The notes beneath the pieces are model-generated. The model did no database searches and was not told the origin of the DNA. It saw only the letters and a program-made list of their open reading frames with translations. Below, piece by piece: positions 1 to 8,071 of a DNA stretch of 64,000 nucleotides (position 1 is its first letter; each line of letters starts with the position of its first letter). Source of the DNA: SIG603 sp963621245 (lineage in GTDB: Bacteria; Bacillota; Clostridia; Oscillospirales; Acutalibacteraceae). The translations under genes were made by a program, and so were the position numbers. The stretch is from assembly GCA_963621245.1 (NCBI GenBank), contig CAVFCW010000001.1:496001-560000 (forward strand), written 5' to 3'.

Positions 1-189
1 CTCGCTTTGTCTTGAAATGATGTTGCTATATTAACCCATTTCCGTGAAGAAAACAAGAAACTTATACAAAAAAGTTGCAAAATAGTTGTATATTTTGCGA
101 TTATAAACCTCAGTTTTATATTAAATTATAGAATAAAATTAAAGAATACTGAATACAAAAGCAAAAAGTGCTTTCAAGCCAAAGAAAAA
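1..189. other. Left-edge non-coding stretch
   Basis: AT-rich sequence with no convincing open reading frame or RNA gene. It separates the terminator of the amino-acid ABC operon from whatever lies left of the window. I see no promoter clear enough to name. Confidence 0.4.
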
Positions 190-218
190 GAGCCTTTGAA
201 ATTTAATTTCAAAGGCTC
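190..218 (-). terminator. Rho-independent terminator of the amino-acid ABC operon
   Basis: The arms GAGCCTTTGAAA (190-201) and TTTCAAAGGCTC (207-218) are perfectly complementary around a 5-nt loop. On the minus strand the stem is followed by a T-rich tract. It lies 27 bases after the stop of the ATPase gene. A TTATTTT on the plus side means it could also work in the other direction. Confidence 0.8.
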
Positions 219-245
219 CTTATTTTGAGATAAATTTGAGGCAAA

Positions 246-1328
246 TCACAAAACGGAAACACGAAAAATATTAGTTTTTTCGTTTATATATTCGTGCTTT
301 ATACAGCTTGCGCCTATGCCCTCAAGTTTCTTTTCAAGTGCGTCACTGTTTAGGCTTTTCGCTTTTTCTCCGTCCCATTTGAAAGCGATATCGCAAACAG
401 AATTCTTGTCTGAATACTCAAGTGAGAAAACAACTTTATCGTTCTCTTTTAAACACGGCATAATGTTTTGCAGATAAGCCTCATCGATAATCGATTCCGC
501 CTTGAAAAGGAGCTCCGGCGTGAACATCTTTTTGAGTGCGAACGCCTGAATTTCGCTGATTAAACCGAGGTAATCGAGATTTTCCTTGGTGAATTTCTTT
601 TGGATGAAGTCGAGACCGCCGATAAATCTCCTTGTAAGCTCTTTTTTCGGATGCTCGAAAATCTCACTCGGCGTGCCCTCTTCGTAAATAACTCCTTCGT
701 CGAGGTAAACCACCCTTGTGGAAACGCTCTTTGCAAGCATCATCTCGTGCGTGACGATAATCATAGTCATTCCCTCTTTTGCAAGCCGCTTGATTACAGC
801 CAAAACCTCGCCCACCATCGTGGGGTCAAGTGCGCTTGTCGGCTCGTCAAAGAGAAGAATTTCCGGTTCCATAGCCAAAGCTCTTGCGATGGCAATTCGC
901 TGTTTCTGTCCGCCCGACAGTTCATCGGGATAATTGTAAGCTTTTTCGGTGAGACCGACGATTTTAAGCAGCTTTTCGGCACGCTTTTTTGCCTGTTCGT
1001 CACTTAGTTTTAACAGTTTTTTGGGCGCGTACATTATGTTTTCAATCACATTCATATGGTTGAAAAGGTTGAAACTCTGGAAAACCATTCCCATTTTCTG
1101 CCTTACGGCGCTCAAATTGCATTCTTTTGAAGCCATATCGGTGCCGTTAACGATAACCTTTCCCGAAGTGGGCTCCTCAAGGCGGTTTATGCATCGAAGA
1201 AGCGTCGATTTACCCGCACCGGACGGGCCGATGACCGATATAACATCGCCGTCGTTAATCTGAAGATTGACGTCACGAAGCGGAACGGAATTCGGAAATT
1301 CTTTTCGTAAATGTTCGATTGTTATCAT
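246..1328 (-). CDS. Polar amino-acid ABC transporter ATP-binding protein with C-terminal extension
   Basis: This is the cytoplasmic ATPase that powers a PAAT-type amino-acid importer. The first ~240 residues are a textbook GlnQ/ArtP-like domain: Walker A GPSGAGKST at 34-42, signature LSGGQKQR, Walker B ILLFDEPTSALDP, and a switch histidine in VTHEM. The family is usually about 240-250 residues, but this protein has 360. The additional ~115 residues have no motif I recognise and end in a region with alternating hydrophobic strands. The ATG overlaps the stop of the upstream binding-protein/permease gene by 4 bases, so the two are translationally coupled. Substrate cannot be read from the sequence. 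Confidence 0.93.
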   Translation of the reverse strand: MITIEHLRKEFPNSVPLRDVNLQINDGDVISVIGPSGAGKSTLLRCINRLEEPTSGKVIVNGTDMASKECNLSAVRQKMGMVFQSFNLFNHMNVIENIMYAPKKLLKLSDEQAKKRAEKLLKIVGLTEKAYNYPDELSGGQKQRIAIARALAMEPEILLFDEPTSALDPTMVGEVLAVIKRLAKEGMTMIIVTHEMMLAKSVSTRVVYLDEGVIYEEGTPSEIFEHPKKELTRRFIGGLDFIQKKFTKENLDYLGLISEIQAFALKKMFTPELLFKAESIIDEAYLQNIMPCLKENDKVVFSLEYSDKNSVCDIAFKWDGEKAKSLNSDALEKKLEGIGASCIKHEYINEKTNIFRVSVL

Positions 1329-2896
1329 AAGTCTGCACCTCCCACGGGTAATTTTAAATCTGATTTTTGAATGCGTTCGGGTGTAAGTTTCTTTTTAATT
1401 GCCCTCATAATTGCAAGCAGAATACATGCTATCGCAAAGTAGATTATTGCAATAGTGAGCAGCGGTACTATCGCCTCGTAAGTGTTACTTCTTATAATAT
1501 CGCCAACCTTGGTAAGATCGGTAACGGCAATATAACCGACCACTGCCGTGCCTTTCATAAGGCTTATTAGATTGCTGAAATAGCCGGGGAGCATTGTGCG
1601 TATTGCTTGCGGAAGAATTATTCCGCGGAAAGTCTGCCTTTTCGTGAAGCCGATTGCAAGAGAAGCCTCCCACTGGCCCTTGTCGACCGAGCTTATGCCG
1701 CCCTCAAAAAGCTGAGCGAGATAAGCAGCAAAAACCATGCCGAATCCGACTATCGCAACGATTACATTGCTTATCTGAGAATGAGCAAACACGATGTAGT
1801 AAAGAATCATCAAAATGACAATTATCGGCAAGCCCTGCATAAGTCCCGAATATATTACGGAGAACCATTTGAACGCTTTGTGTTTGGACATTGCCATGGC
1901 GCAAAGAATTGCACCGAGAAGATTTGCAAGAATAAATCCGAAAACGGTAATTATTAATGTGACGGCAAGACCCTTTAAAATAGTCTGCCAACGGTTTTGA
2001 TCGATTAAAGTCTTTTTAATGCTTGCCGCAATGCCGCCCGACGAAGAATTTCCGCTTGACGAATCAGCCGTTACGAGATACGGGCTGTCGATTTTTTCGG
2101 CTTTTACTATCGGCACGATCTCCTGAGTGTAATAGAAATCGGAATATTTAACACTTTCGGCTCTCTCGTCGGTGTATGAAATCTGACCTACCGAAATATC
2201 GTATTTGCCTGTTGCGATTCCGCTGAGCGCACCGCCGAAGTCGGTGTTATCTATCTTAAGGCCGTAGCCGTATTCGTTGGCAAAGCCGACAAGAACGGCA
2301 ATATCGAAGCCGACATTCTTCTCGTTAAGCATAAACGAGAACGGCTTTAAGGTGTTTGGCGTGGAAACTTTAAGTGTTCCGTTTTCTCCGGAAGACGGTA
2401 TATCGAGGTTTTCGTAATCATTTGAGAAAAGCCACTTGTTTTGAAGCTTTTCAAGCTCGCCGCTGTCTTTGATTTTTGCGATATATTCGTTAAATTCGCT
2501 CATGAGATCATCACGCGAGCCGTCTTTCGGGAAAATTGCGCCGATGTCAAAGAACGCAAGGGGCGCGTCAATATAGCCGAACTGAGGATACTGCTCGGCA
2601 ATTCCGAAATAGTTTACCGACGACACCGCAAAGAAATCGGCTTTTCCCGTATCGAGTGCAAGGCACAAATCCGAGAGATTGTTGAAATACTCAAGTTTTG
2701 CGCTCGGAATATAGTTTTGAACGATTGAATCCTGAGGCGTTCCCGTTAGAACACCCGCAGTTTTGCCCTCGAGGGGCGCAAGCTTCTCCACTGTTTCTTT
2801 GTCCGTCTCGGCAAACGATACCACCGAGAGGCTAAGCACAAACAGAACGGAAAAAAGCACGCATATAAGCTTTTTTGTTATCGATTTTCGTTTCAT
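1325..2896 (-). CDS. Amino-acid ABC transporter, fused substrate-binding protein and permease
   Basis: A 523-residue protein that joins an extracytoplasmic binding domain to its own membrane channel. Residues 1-29 form a signal peptide/anchor. Residues ~42-160 resemble the second lobe of an SBP_bac_3 domain (LEGKTAGVLTGTP, then a GKADFFAV stretch and a final LEKLQNKW). Residues ~173-270 resemble the first lobe (LKPFSF, GFDIAV, GKYDISVGQISYTDERAE). The lobe order is therefore swapped relative to the usual family. After a Ser/Gly linker, residues ~300-505 form a HisM/GlnP-like permease with several membrane segments and the EAA-type loop (EASLAIGFTKRQTFRGIILPQ). It is the first gene of a two-gene operon with the ATPase. 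Confidence 0.92.
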   Translation of the reverse strand: MKRKSITKKLICVLFSVLFVLSLSVVSFAETDKETVEKLAPLEGKTAGVLTGTPQDSIVQNYIPSAKLEYFNNLSDLCLALDTGKADFFAVSSVNYFGIAEQYPQFGYIDAPLAFFDIGAIFPKDGSRDDLMSEFNEYIAKIKDSGELEKLQNKWLFSNDYENLDIPSSGENGTLKVSTPNTLKPFSFMLNEKNVGFDIAVLVGFANEYGYGLKIDNTDFGGALSGIATGKYDISVGQISYTDERAESVKYSDFYYTQEIVPIVKAEKIDSPYLVTADSSSGNSSSGGIAASIKKTLIDQNRWQTILKGLAVTLIITVFGFILANLLGAILCAMAMSKHKAFKWFSVIYSGLMQGLPIIVILMILYYIVFAHSQISNVIVAIVGFGMVFAAYLAQLFEGGISSVDKGQWEASLAIGFTKRQTFRGIILPQAIRTMLPGYFSNLISLMKGTAVVGYIAVTDLTKVGDIIRSNTYEAIVPLLTIAIIYFAIACILLAIMRAIKKKLTPERIQKSDLKLPVGGADL

Positions 2897-2968
2897 GAAA
2901 AACTCCTTGATTAAGTGATTTAAAAAATATAATTTGCCTTTTTAATGCAAAGCTTATTTTAATATGCG

Positions 2969-3007
2969 AAAAGGGACAACCGATGTACAAATTCTGTCGG
3001 TTGTCCC
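2969..3007 (-). terminator. Terminator of ychF
   Basis: Inverted repeat GGGACAACCGA (2973-2983) and TCGGTTGTCCC (2997-3007) with a 13-nt loop. It is followed on the minus strand by TTTT. It sits about 30 bases past the ychF stop codon. Confidence 0.75.
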
Positions 3008-3039
3008 CTAAAGAACCAATATCCTGTCCGAAAAACGAA

Positions 3040-4167
3040 TCAGACGTTAAAGAGGAATTCGATTATATCGCCGTCCTGAACGACATATTCTTTTCCCTCG
3101 GAGCGGTAAAGTCCCTTTGCCTTAACCTCTGCCATGTTTCCGCCGCAGCTGAGCCAATCCGCAAATGAGCAAACCTGTGCTCTGATAAAGCCCTTCTCAA
3201 AGTCGGAGTGAATTTTTCCCGCAGCCTGAGGTGCCTTTGTTCCGCGCTTGATTGTCCATGCACGGCATTCCTTTTTGCCGTCCGTGAGGTAAGAGATGAG
3301 GCCCAAAAGGTCATAGCTTGCTTTGATGAGTCTGTCAAGGCCCGATTCATTGAGGCCCAAGTCCTCCATGAACATAGCTCTGTCCTCTTCGTCAAGCTCT
3401 GTGAGTTCCTCCTCTGTCTTTGCGCAAATCGGAATAACCTCTGCGTTCTCTGCATCCGCTCTCTTCTTTACTATCTGATAGTAAGGATTGCTCTCTGCGT
3501 TCTTAACGCCCTCGTCATCCATGTTGCAAGCGTAGATTATCGGCTTCTGTGAGAGAAGACCGATTTCACGCAAAGTGAACTGCTGAGCCTCGTCCTTCTC
3601 GTCAAACGGGAAAGTTCTTGCCGAAAGGCCCTTTTCGAGGTGTGCGCAAAGCGGCTCAAGCCAAGCTACCTCGGCTTTGGCGTCCTTGTTTCCTGTTTTT
3701 GCGGCATGAGAGAGACGGTTAAGTCTGTTCTGAACGATTTCGAGGTCGGAGAGAATGAGCTCGAGGTCGATGCACTCGATGTCTCCGTCAGGATCAACGG
3801 GAACAGGCTTTGTTGCATCCTCGACTACGTGTGTGATGTTGTCGTCGTCAAAGCAACGCACAACGTGAACGATTGCGTCGCACTCACGAATGTGACCGAG
3901 GAACTTGTTTCCGAGACCGGCGCCCTGTGAAGCACCCTTGACAAGGCCCGCAATGTCAAAGAACTCGACAACGGCAGGAGTTTTCTTGTCGGGATTCCAG
4001 AGCTCGCAAAGCTTATCGAGTCTCTCATCGGGAACAGCGACTATACCGCTGTTCGGCTCGATTGTGCAGAACGGATAGTTTGCTGCCTGAGCGTTGGCTG
4101 TGCCTGTGATTGCGTTAAAAAGTGTGGACTTACCTACATTCGGAAGTCCTACGATACCTAATTTCAT
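3040..4167 (-). CDS. ychF: Redox-regulated ATPase/GTPase YchF
   Basis: Obg-family P-loop NTPase (OLA1/YchF) of 375 residues, close to the usual ~365. It starts with MKLGIVGLPNVGKSTLF (G1). Then come the DIAGLVKGASQGAGLGN G3/switch region, the family's non-canonical G4 region near IIYACNMDDEG, a coiled-coil arm, and a C-terminal TGS domain ending in DGDIIEFLFNV. YchF binds ribosomes and prefers ATP; it is linked to stress and translation control. The open frame extends 69 codons further upstream, but the chosen ATG has an AGGAG-type site (AAGGAGAATTTTTAAT) directly before it and begins at the family's conserved N-terminus. It is monocistronic. Confidence 0.97.
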   Translation of the reverse strand: MKLGIVGLPNVGKSTLFNAITGTANAQAANYPFCTIEPNSGIVAVPDERLDKLCELWNPDKKTPAVVEFFDIAGLVKGASQGAGLGNKFLGHIRECDAIVHVVRCFDDDNITHVVEDATKPVPVDPDGDIECIDLELILSDLEIVQNRLNRLSHAAKTGNKDAKAEVAWLEPLCAHLEKGLSARTFPFDEKDEAQQFTLREIGLLSQKPIIYACNMDDEGVKNAESNPYYQIVKKRADAENAEVIPICAKTEEELTELDEEDRAMFMEDLGLNESGLDRLIKASYDLLGLISYLTDGKKECRAWTIKRGTKAPQAAGKIHSDFEKGFIRAQVCSFADWLSCGGNMAEVKAKGLYRSEGKEYVVQDGDIIEFLFNV

Positions 4168-4242
4168 ATTAAAAATTCTCCTTGAATTTGTTTCTGTAAG
4201 CGTTTGCCGACATTTCAGAAAAAGAGAATGACAGCACCAATA

Positions 4243-4271
4243 AATATAACATGTTAGAGAGAAAAAGTAAA
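4243..4271 (-). promoter_or_regulatory. Predicted sigma-A promoter of ychF
   Basis: On the minus strand, TTTACT (4266-4271) and TATATT (4243-4248) are separated by 17 bases, about 75 bases before the ychF start codon. The 332-base gap between ychF and the M23 peptidase gene (4168-4499) holds only the two divergent promoters. Confidence 0.55.
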
Positions 4272-4400
4272 TATTTAAGGAATAAGTTTTAGACAGACAA
4301 GGTGCGATATCTTTATATATGGACATTAAACTCAGAATTGTGCGAAAAGAGAAAACAAAGTGAAAATATTGCAAAAAAAGTGCAATTATAAGTTAATCCG

Positions 4401-4430
4401 TTGGACAAACGGGTCTGTTTGTGGTATAGT
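4401..4430 (+). promoter_or_regulatory. Predicted promoter of the M23 peptidase gene
   Basis: TTGGAC (4401-4406), an 18-base spacer and TATAGT (4425-4430) on the plus strand. It is 64 bases before the predicted start at 4494/4500. Confidence 0.55.
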
Positions 4431-4499
4431 TCTTTGGTGTTTGAATGTGTAGCCGAAGCGGTTCACGCTCAAACAAAACGAAAGGAGATCGCATTGAAT

Positions 4500-5780
4500 A
4501 TGCTAACATACAGTTTAAGCGGCAAGAATGTGAAAAAAGCTGTCAAGCTCACGGCTTTGGCGCTTGCGTCGGTGCTTGTTTTTCCGGCAATACCACAGAG
4601 CGCATGCGCAGTGACCACAACGAGCGAAATGCAAGAGATTTACGACCGACAGGACGAGCTCAAGAGTCAAGAGGACGAACTTAATGCCCAGCTTGCAGAC
4701 CTTCAGTCTCAGGAGGCAGACGCTCAGGAATACAGCGACACCTTGCAGAAAAAGATAGACCTCACCGAGGAGAAAATCGACACGGCAATTTCCGATATTG
4801 CCACGCTTAACAGCAGTATAAAGGATCTCGAGGCGAAGATTGACGAAGCCGACGAGGAGTATGCCGATACGCTTGCACTTCTCAAAACGAGAATAAGAGC
4901 AATCTACGAATCGGGCGATACAAATACCATGGAAATTCTTCTGAATGCGACAAGTCTCTACGATTTCTCGATGAAAACGGAGATGCTTTCCGCCGTCACA
5001 AGCCACGATAAACAGCTTTGCGACGAAATAGAAGAATACATCAACAAAACCAAGGACGATAAAGACGCACTCAAGGAAGAAAAATCCGAGGTTTCCAAGC
5101 TTAAAAAGAGCCTCGAAGAGGATCAGGCGGAACTTGAAACTCTCATTGCGGAGAACAACGAGGTTATCGCGGGTCTTCAGTCTCAGGAGTCTGACAAGCA
5201 GTCCGAGATTGATTCCATCGAACAGGAAGACGAAGAGCTAAACGCTCAGCTTGAAGAGCTCATAGCTGCTCAAAAGAAAAAAGAGGAAGAAGAGGCAGCA
5301 GCAGCCGCAGCAGCTGCTGCAGCGGCATCTTCAAACACCACAACATCCTCAGGCGAGAGCGACGGCAACACGGTTTACACACCGCCGACAAACTCAAGCG
5401 AAGCGGGCGGACTTTCGGGCATTTGGCCGCTTCCCGGTTACAGCACAGCCGATATCACCCAGTATTTCGGCGAGGACGGACACGGCGGAGTTGACATCGG
5501 CGTGCCTTACGGAACACCGATTGTTGCGGCGGCAAGCGGAACGGTTCTCAACGCTTCTTACCACTGGTCATGGGGTAACAACGTTCTTATTTACCACAAC
5601 GGCACATACTCCACAAGATACGCCCACATGAGCGTTATTGCCTGCAATGTCGGCGATTATGTCGAGCAAGGTCAGGTAATCGGTTATGTCGGTTCAACTG
5701 GTAACTCAACAGGTAACCACCTCCACTTTGAGGTTTACGAGAACGGTTCGAGAATAAACGGACTTCCGTTCATTACCTAA
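4500..5780 (+). CDS. Secreted coiled-coil M23 peptidase (murein hydrolase/activator)
   Basis: A 426-residue exported protein with the EnvC/CwlO-like plan. It has a signal peptide (residues 1 to ~37, ending near SACA) and a long coiled coil (~40-255) rich in Glu/Lys/Gln heptads. A poly-Ala/Ser linker follows, then a C-terminal LytM/M23 zinc endopeptidase domain (~310-426). The zinc ligands are visible in GHGGVDIG (His, Asp) and in NHLHFEVY (second His of HLH), and an upstream RYAHMS supplies the general-base His. The domain is therefore probably catalytically active and cleaves peptidoglycan crosslinks during growth or division. The start could instead be the TTG at 4494, which lies at a better distance (6 nt) from AAAGGAG than the ATG at 4500 (12 nt). 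Confidence 0.92.
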   Translation: MLTYSLSGKNVKKAVKLTALALASVLVFPAIPQSACAVTTTSEMQEIYDRQDELKSQEDELNAQLADLQSQEADAQEYSDTLQKKIDLTEEKIDTAISDIATLNSSIKDLEAKIDEADEEYADTLALLKTRIRAIYESGDTNTMEILLNATSLYDFSMKTEMLSAVTSHDKQLCDEIEEYINKTKDDKDALKEEKSEVSKLKKSLEEDQAELETLIAENNEVIAGLQSQESDKQSEIDSIEQEDEELNAQLEELIAAQKKKEEEEAAAAAAAAAAASSNTTTSSGESDGNTVYTPPTNSSEAGGLSGIWPLPGYSTADITQYFGEDGHGGVDIGVPYGTPIVAAASGTVLNASYHWSWGNNVLIYHNGTYSTRYAHMSVIACNVGDYVEQGQVIGYVGSTGNSTGNHLHFEVYENGSRINGLPFIT

Positions 5781-5790
5781 AAATAAAATC

Positions 5791-5825
5791 AAGCCATATT
5801 CGCAAAAACGAATATGGCTTTTGTT
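5791..5825 (+). terminator. Terminator of the M23 peptidase gene
   Basis: Perfect 12-bp stem AAGCCATATTCG (5791-5802)/CGAATATGGCTT (5809-5820) with a 6-nt loop, followed by TTTTGTTTT. Confidence 0.88.
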
Positions 5826-5879
5826 TTGGGGGATACTTTTAAACATTCAAACTTGATTTGTTGAAAAGTATCCCTCAAA
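5825..5879. repeat. Imperfect 16-bp inverted repeat before the rRNA methyltransferase gene
   Basis: The arms at 5825-5840 and 5864-5879 match in 15 of 16 positions; the core is GGGATACTTTT/AAAAGTATCCC. They are separated by 23 bases. The repeat follows the M23 terminator directly and ends 83 bases before the next start codon. It has no T-run on the plus strand, so it is not a simple terminator. Confidence 0.6.
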
Positions 5880-5962
5880 GTTGAAATAAAAACTCCGTTC
5901 GGTTATAATCAAAGACAAAATATGTGATAATCAAAATTTAAAACTTAATCGGGAGAACTTAA

Positions 5963-7267
5963 ATGAAAAATAAAAACAGCAATTCAAGCAAGTCAGAGCC
6001 GTTTTATAAAGCGGTAACGGAAAAAAGAAAGCATCGCCCCCGCCCGCAGAAAGACCAATTTGTAAAAGAAAAAGCAGTCAAGGAAGAAGAAAAAGCCGAG
6101 AAAAAAGCAGATTTTCCGCAGTGTCCGAACCGCAAAAAATGCGGCGGATGCCAGCTTCAGAATTTATCCTACAAAGAACAGCTTTCTTTTAAGATGGGAA
6201 CATGCATTAAGCTTCTCGGAAAATACGGCAAGGTCGAAGAGATAATCGGCATGGATAACCCCTACCATTACAGAAATAAGGTTCAGGCGGCTTTTTATAC
6301 CGATCCGAGAAGTCACAAGATAATAAGCGGAATTTATCAGTCATCCACTCACAAAATCGTCGGTATGGATTCCTGTATGATTGAGGATAAAAAAGCAGAC
6401 GAAATCATCGTTTCGGTAAGAAAGCTGTTAAAAGACTTCAAGCTCACCACTTACAATGAGGTCACGGGAAAAGGATTTTTGCGCCATGTTCTCGTCAAAA
6501 GAGGATTTTCCACGGGTGAAATAATGGTCGTTCTTGTTACGGGAACGCCGATTTTCACCGCAAAATATAATTTCTGCAAGGCACTTCTTAAAATTCATCC
6601 CGAAATAACAACGATAGTTCAGAACATAAACGACAAATTCACTTCAATGCTCCTCGGACAAAACGAAAAGGTTCTTTACGGCGAAGGATATATAGTAGAC
6701 GAGTGCTGTGGTCTCAAATTCAGAATTTCCGCAAGATCTTTCTATCAGATTAACCCTGTGCAGACGGAAAAGCTTTACGGAAAGGCCATGGAGTTCGCAA
6801 ATCTCAAGGGCGGAGAAACCGTAATTGACGCTTACTGCGGTATAGGAACAATTGGAATGATTGCCGCCTCAAAAGTAAAGGGAGATAATCCCGTAAAGGT
6901 CACGGGTATTGAGCTCAATGCGGACGCGGTAAAAGACGCAAAGCAGAACGCAAAGCTTAACAATATGAAGAACATCCGCTTTTTCTGCGCAGACGCAACA
7001 GAGTTCCTCTCAAATATGGCAGTTGACGGCGAAAAAGCCGATGTCGTGCTTATGGATCCACCGAGAGCGGGAAGCACCGAAGAATTCATCCTCTCCGTTT
7101 GTTCGCTTGCCCCCAAAAAGGTTGTGTATATTTCCTGTAACCCTGAAACTTTGGCAAGAGACCTCAAATCGTTCACCGCAAACGGCTACAAGGTGAAAAG
7201 AATTCAGCCTGTCGATATGTTCCCGATGACTTCGCACACAGAGTGCGTGACATTACTCCAAAGATAA
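5963..7267 (+). CDS. rlmD: 23S rRNA (uracil-C5)-methyltransferase, RlmD/RumA family
   Basis: A SAM-dependent enzyme that makes 5-methyluridine in 23S rRNA. An iron-sulfur cluster motif is visible as CPNRKKCGGCQLQ (about residues 53-65, with the fourth Cys in DSCMI). The SAM-binding motif VIDAYCGIGTIGM, the DPPRAG motif and the catalytic cysteine in YISCNPETLARD are all present. The protein has 434 residues. In place of the usual N-terminal TRAM RNA-binding domain there is a ~50-residue Lys/Glu-rich, probably disordered tail. Exact target nucleotide (U747 or U1939, RlmCD-type) cannot be told from sequence. The RBS is GGGAGAACTTAA before the ATG. Confidence 0.93.
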   Translation: MKNKNSNSSKSEPFYKAVTEKRKHRPRPQKDQFVKEKAVKEEEKAEKKADFPQCPNRKKCGGCQLQNLSYKEQLSFKMGTCIKLLGKYGKVEEIIGMDNPYHYRNKVQAAFYTDPRSHKIISGIYQSSTHKIVGMDSCMIEDKKADEIIVSVRKLLKDFKLTTYNEVTGKGFLRHVLVKRGFSTGEIMVVLVTGTPIFTAKYNFCKALLKIHPEITTIVQNINDKFTSMLLGQNEKVLYGEGYIVDECCGLKFRISARSFYQINPVQTEKLYGKAMEFANLKGGETVIDAYCGIGTIGMIAASKVKGDNPVKVTGIELNADAVKDAKQNAKLNNMKNIRFFCADATEFLSNMAVDGEKADVVLMDPPRAGSTEEFILSVCSLAPKKVVYISCNPETLARDLKSFTANGYKVKRIQPVDMFPMTSHTECVTLLQR

Positions 7268-7341
7268 AATATCCAATTGTATTTTTCGACAATCAAATTT
7301 ACCCGTTGCTGTAAGGTCGCAGTTCCTAAATCGTAAAAATT

Positions 7342-7381
7342 AAACTCCCCACCACCAAAAATATTCGGTGATGGGGAGTTT
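7342..7381. terminator. Bidirectional terminator between rlmD and the peroxiredoxin gene
   Basis: 15-bp stem (7342-7356 with 7367-7381) containing one G-T wobble and a 10-nt loop. The minus-strand side continues into a T-rich tract (TTTAATTTTTA). Confidence 0.75.
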
Positions 7382-7383
7382 TC

Positions 7384-7408
7384 ACCGAGCCGCACGGTTC
7401 GGTTTTTT
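7384..7408 (+). terminator. Second, plus-strand terminator after rlmD
   Basis: ACCGAGCC (7384-7391)/GGTTCGGT (7396-7403) around a GCAC loop, followed by TTTTTT. It lies immediately after the bidirectional hairpin and gives a strong stop for rlmD transcripts. Confidence 0.75.
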
Positions 7409-7419
7409 ATTGCGGAAAA

Positions 7420-7965
7420 TCAAATCATTGCGAGCATATCGTCAGCTGTCGGCATATCTACGATAGTCTTTGCGTAATGGGCAATCTTGACGGTTAAATC
7501 GGCATCCACATAGAAGAATGCGGGAAGCTGTTCTTCAATTCCCTCGTACTCGCCGTGCTCAAAGCCGAGCTCCTTGCACTTTGCACCCTTAGCCTGAAGC
7601 TTTTCCATGTCGCCACCGACTAAACCGGCCATATCCTTTGCGGGATCTATGGAGAGAGTTTTGTAAATCTCCATATCGGGGTCTGCGACAATTGGGAACG
7701 GAACATTTGCGTCCTTGAGTGCTTTCTCGAGGTTCTCAACGGAAGACTGCATTACAACTGCAACATTTACGCCCTTTTCCTCAAAAGCTGAATATTTCTG
7801 AGAAAGAACATGAACATCATATCGACAGCTTGGGCAACCGATATAGCGTAAAACAACAAACATAGTCGGCTTTCCGCCCGCTATCTCCAAAAAGCTTGTG
7901 TTTCTTTTCTTTGATGTGTCTACCTTAAAATCAGGCAGCTTCTCACCTACATTGATAATTGCCAT
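7420..7965 (-). CDS. AhpC/TSA-family peroxiredoxin-like protein
   Basis: A 181-residue thioredoxin-fold protein. Residues ~30-60 show TMFVVLRYIGCPSCRYDV, the position of the peroxidatic Cys loop. Here the motif is a CxxC (GCPSC) rather than the usual PxxxTxxC, closer to the alkyl-hydroperoxide/thiol-specific (AhpC-TSA_2) branch. No signal peptide, so cytosolic. The role is probably thiol-dependent peroxide reduction or redox buffering in an anaerobe. The start at 7965 has GAAAGGAATTTTATC before it; ten codons of upstream frame are ignored. Monocistronic. Confidence 0.8.
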   Translation of the reverse strand: MAIINVGEKLPDFKVDTSKKRNTSFLEIAGGKPTMFVVLRYIGCPSCRYDVHVLSQKYSAFEEKGVNVAVVMQSSVENLEKALKDANVPFPIVADPDMEIYKTLSIDPAKDMAGLVGGDMEKLQAKGAKCKELGFEHGEYEGIEEQLPAFFYVDADLTVKIAHYAKTIVDMPTADDMLAMI

Positions 7966-8071
7966 GATAAAATTCCTTTCATTTGATAGAGTCAATATTA
8001 CATATTAGTTATAACGCAATCCGAATAAAAATACAATACTAATAAATAAATTAGTTTCTTTTGAGACAAAA

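Noticed and set aside
4401..4499. Longer N-terminus for the M23 peptidase from the first open codon at 4401
   Set aside because: The added residues would precede the ribosome binding site and the promoter -35 box falls on these bases; the signal peptide starts at 4494 or 4500.
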